Below are positions 42,359 to 43,965 of a DNA stretch of 43,965 bases, piece after piece. The position numbers and the translations under genes were made by a program. The stretch is from JAYGED01 sp046582565 (GTDB taxonomy: Bacteria > Pseudomonadota > Alphaproteobacteria > JAAXGF01), in contig JAYGED010000099.1 in assembly GCA_046582565.1 (NCBI GenBank), positions 1-43,965 of the forward strand, written 5' to 3'. How positions within the stretch are numbered: the stretch's first letter is position 1; every line of letters begins with the position of its first letter. The notes beneath the pieces are model-generated. The model worked only from the letters and a program-made list of their open reading frames with translations, made no database searches and had not been told where the DNA came from.

Positions 42359-43498
42359 ATGACCGAGACAGACCCCCAGACCATCAAGGCTGAGATCGCC
42401 GCCCAGGCCCGCGCCCTGGGGTTCGATCAGGTCGGCTTTGCGGCGCCCGAGCTGGGCCCAAAGGCGGCGGAAAATCTTAGCGCCTATCTCGATCAGGGTC
42501 GCCAGGGGGATATGGCTTGGATGGGGCACAATGCCGAGCGCCGCGCCGACCCCCGGGCGTTATGGCCGGGCGTCGGCACGATCATTGCCCTCGGCCTCAA
42601 TTACGGCCCCGCCGACGATCCCCTGGCCGCGATTGAGCGGCGCGGGCGCGGGGCGATTTCGGTCTATGCCCGGGGCGGCGATTATCACAAGCTCATGAAG
42701 GGCCGCCTGAAACGCCTGGCGCGTGGCATTGTTGAAACTTATGGGGCCGAGACCTACGGCGCGGAGGTGAAAGTCTTCGTCGATACGGCGCCGGTGATGG
42801 AAAAACCCGCCGCCATGAGCGCCGGTCTCGGCTGGCAGGGCAAGCATACAAATCTGGTGTCCCGCGAGCTGGGTTCCTGGCTGTTTCTCGGCGAGGTCTT
42901 CACCAGCCTGGAGCTGCCGCCCGATGTACCGCACGAGGATCATTGCGGCGCCTGTTCGGCCTGTATCGATATCTGCCCGACGGCGGCCATCACGGCGCCC
43001 TACGAGCTCGACCCCCGGCGTTGCATTTCCTATCTCACCATCGAGCATAAGGGCCATATTGCCGAGGAATTCCGCAAGCCCATGGGCAACCGGATTTACG
43101 GCTGCGACGACTGCCTGGCGGTCTGCCCCTGGAACAAGTTCGCACAGCCGACCCAAGAACCCGCCCTACTGCCCCGCGCCCAACTCACCGCGCCCCGGCT
43201 CGGCGATCTGGCGGCCCTTGACGATGCCGCCTTCCGCGCAGTCTTCGCCGGCTCGCCGATCAAGCGTACCGGGCGCGACCGTTTCGTTCGCAATGTGTTG
43301 ATCGCCATCGGCAACAGCGGCGATGAGAGCCTGGCGCCCCACGCCGAAGCCCTGCTCGACGATCCCTCGCGCCTGGTCCGCGCCATGGCGGTCTGGGCCT
43401 CGGCGCAATTGCTGGAGGCTGGGCAATTTGAGCGGTTGCGGGAGGCTCGGATGGCCGACGAGAGCGACCCGGAAGTCCGCGCCGAGTGGGGGCTATGA
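42359..43498 (+). CDS. queG: Epoxyqueuosine reductase
   Basis: 379 residues from ATG 42359; an upstream frame start adds ten atypical residues. Cobalamin- and Fe-S-dependent enzyme that makes queuosine in tRNA by reducing epoxyqueuosine. Motifs: NYGPADD, active-site VDTAPVMEKPAA (Asp142), LGWQGKHTN, 4Fe-4S motifs CGACSACIDICPTAAI and CDDCLAVCPWNKFAQP, and a C-terminal HEAT-like region (GNSGDESLAPHAEALLDDPS). A five-residue duplication (TYGAE twice, 127-136) precedes the active-site strand. Confidence 0.95.
   Translation: MTETDPQTIKAEIAAQARALGFDQVGFAAPELGPKAAENLSAYLDQGRQGDMAWMGHNAERRADPRALWPGVGTIIALGLNYGPADDPLAAIERRGRGAISVYARGGDYHKLMKGRLKRLARGIVETYGAETYGAEVKVFVDTAPVMEKPAAMSAGLGWQGKHTNLVSRELGSWLFLGEVFTSLELPPDVPHEDHCGACSACIDICPTAAITAPYELDPRRCISYLTIEHKGHIAEEFRKPMGNRIYGCDDCLAVCPWNKFAQPTQEPALLPRAQLTAPRLGDLAALDDAAFRAVFAGSPIKRTGRDRFVRNVLIAIGNSGDESLAPHAEALLDDPSRLVRAMAVWASAQLLEAGQFERLREARMADESDPEVRAEWGL
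42737..42766. repeat. Diverged 15-bp tandem duplication inside queG
   Basis: ACTTATGGGGCCGAG followed by ACCTACGGCGCGGAG encodes TYGAETYGAE. All differences are synonymous third-base changes, implying selection on the peptide after an old duplication. Confidence 0.75.
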
Positions 43499-43965
43499 TA
43501 GCTACCAGTCCACCGACTCTATCCAGATACTACGGCAGAAAGGGTTCTACATCGGCGATCTGTCGGTAGACCGGACAACTAACCAGGCTGCGCTCTCGCC
43601 TCCCAATAGCTTTCGGCACATAGCATCCCTTTGCGATGGACGCCTCGATCGCTCTCAGCTTGAGCTGAGCCTAGGTCATGGACTCATTAACGCGTAGCCA
43701 TATCCGTATAGATGCCAACTTTATCATGGCGAGGTAGTTGAGTCCATGACCTAGTCCCATCCCCCGTATTGTGATGGTCCCTGTATGCAGCATTGTGGCA
43801 AGCCGGATCGGAGCTGCCGGATATAAGTTGATGCGATCCTCGCACGAGACATGGAACTCATCGCAAGACCCGCCCTGGACACAAAGGTGTAACCAACAAA
43901 AGAGACCGCCATGCGACGTAGACTAAAACCACCTTGACAGCAAGCGCCTCATATAAGCGGACATT
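43499..43965. other. Interval without recognisable gene
   Basis: After the queG stop no open frame with protein-like composition, ribosome site or known motif is seen on either strand to the window edge. The sequence is less GC-rich than the genes and includes one inverted-repeat element (43671-43754). Confidence 0.5.
43671..43754. repeat. Short element with 16-bp perfect inverted ends (MITE-like)
   Basis: CTAGGTCATGGACTCA (43671-43686) and TGAGTCCATGACCTAG (43739-43754) are exact inverted repeats enclosing 52 bp. If the outer CTAG is a 4-bp target duplication, the element is 76 bp with ends GGTCATGGACTCA, as in IS5-group derivatives. No transposase lies inside. Confidence 0.6.

Overview
The window looks like a GC-rich alphaproteobacterial chromosome, probably Rhodospirillales-like. 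This rests on gene content and order: a DivL-type pseudokinase beside ahcY, a truncated HPr kinase in a nitrogen-PTS cluster beside rpoN and lptCAB, an FzlA-type glutathione transferase beside queG, and cytosolic gltD-gltB. I see no plasmid or phage backbone.

Region 1 (1-11.2 kb) is a pyrimidine-base catabolism and uptake locus. A RutR-like TetR regulator (994-1644, +) diverges from a truncated N-carbamoyl amino acid / beta-ureidopropionate hydrolase (1-866, -). On the minus strand a long operon runs preT, preA (dihydropyrimidine dehydrogenase), a BMP-family binding protein, a double ABC ATPase, two permeases and a CodA-like deaminase. Both control regions carry paired 16-bp sequences closely resembling the RutR box TTGACCAnnTGGTCAA. 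The deaminase has Cys where E. coli CodA has the discriminating Asp314, which suggests it accepts 5-methylcytosine. The implied route is import of pyrimidine bases, deamination to uracil/thymine, reduction by PreTA, then ring opening (dihydropyrimidinase not in the window) and decarbamoylation. A Prx6-type peroxiredoxin is embedded between the regulator and the operon end.

Region 2 (11.2-19.6 kb) is mixed: a cupin, an Uup-type ABC-F ATPase, small exported proteins, a metallo-beta-lactamase-fold protein with most metal ligands lost, a decayed eutA-eutB (ectoine utilisation) remnant, a TPR protein, an orphan glcF, a lipoprotein and a ferredoxin-NADP reductase.

Region 3 (19.6-31.8 kb, all minus strand) is a conserved block: rnd, lptC-lptA-lptB, rpoN, hpf, ptsN, hprK, a mannose-type EIIA, HPr, EI, ahcY and divL. 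It joins LPS export, sigma-54, a regulatory PTS with no visible sugar permease, SAH recycling and cell-cycle control. The DivL N-terminal membrane segments lie in a different frame from the rest of the protein.

Region 4 (31.8-44 kb) holds tRNA-Leu(CAG), a DUF6868-like membrane protein, an alpha/beta hydrolase, uppP, gltD-gltB, fzlA, a RES/Xre toxin-antitoxin pair with a nested operator-promoter, and queG. The last 470 bp hold no gene I can recognise, but do contain a short element with 16-bp inverted ends. Several short tandem duplications (15-23 bp) sit at or near gene ends.
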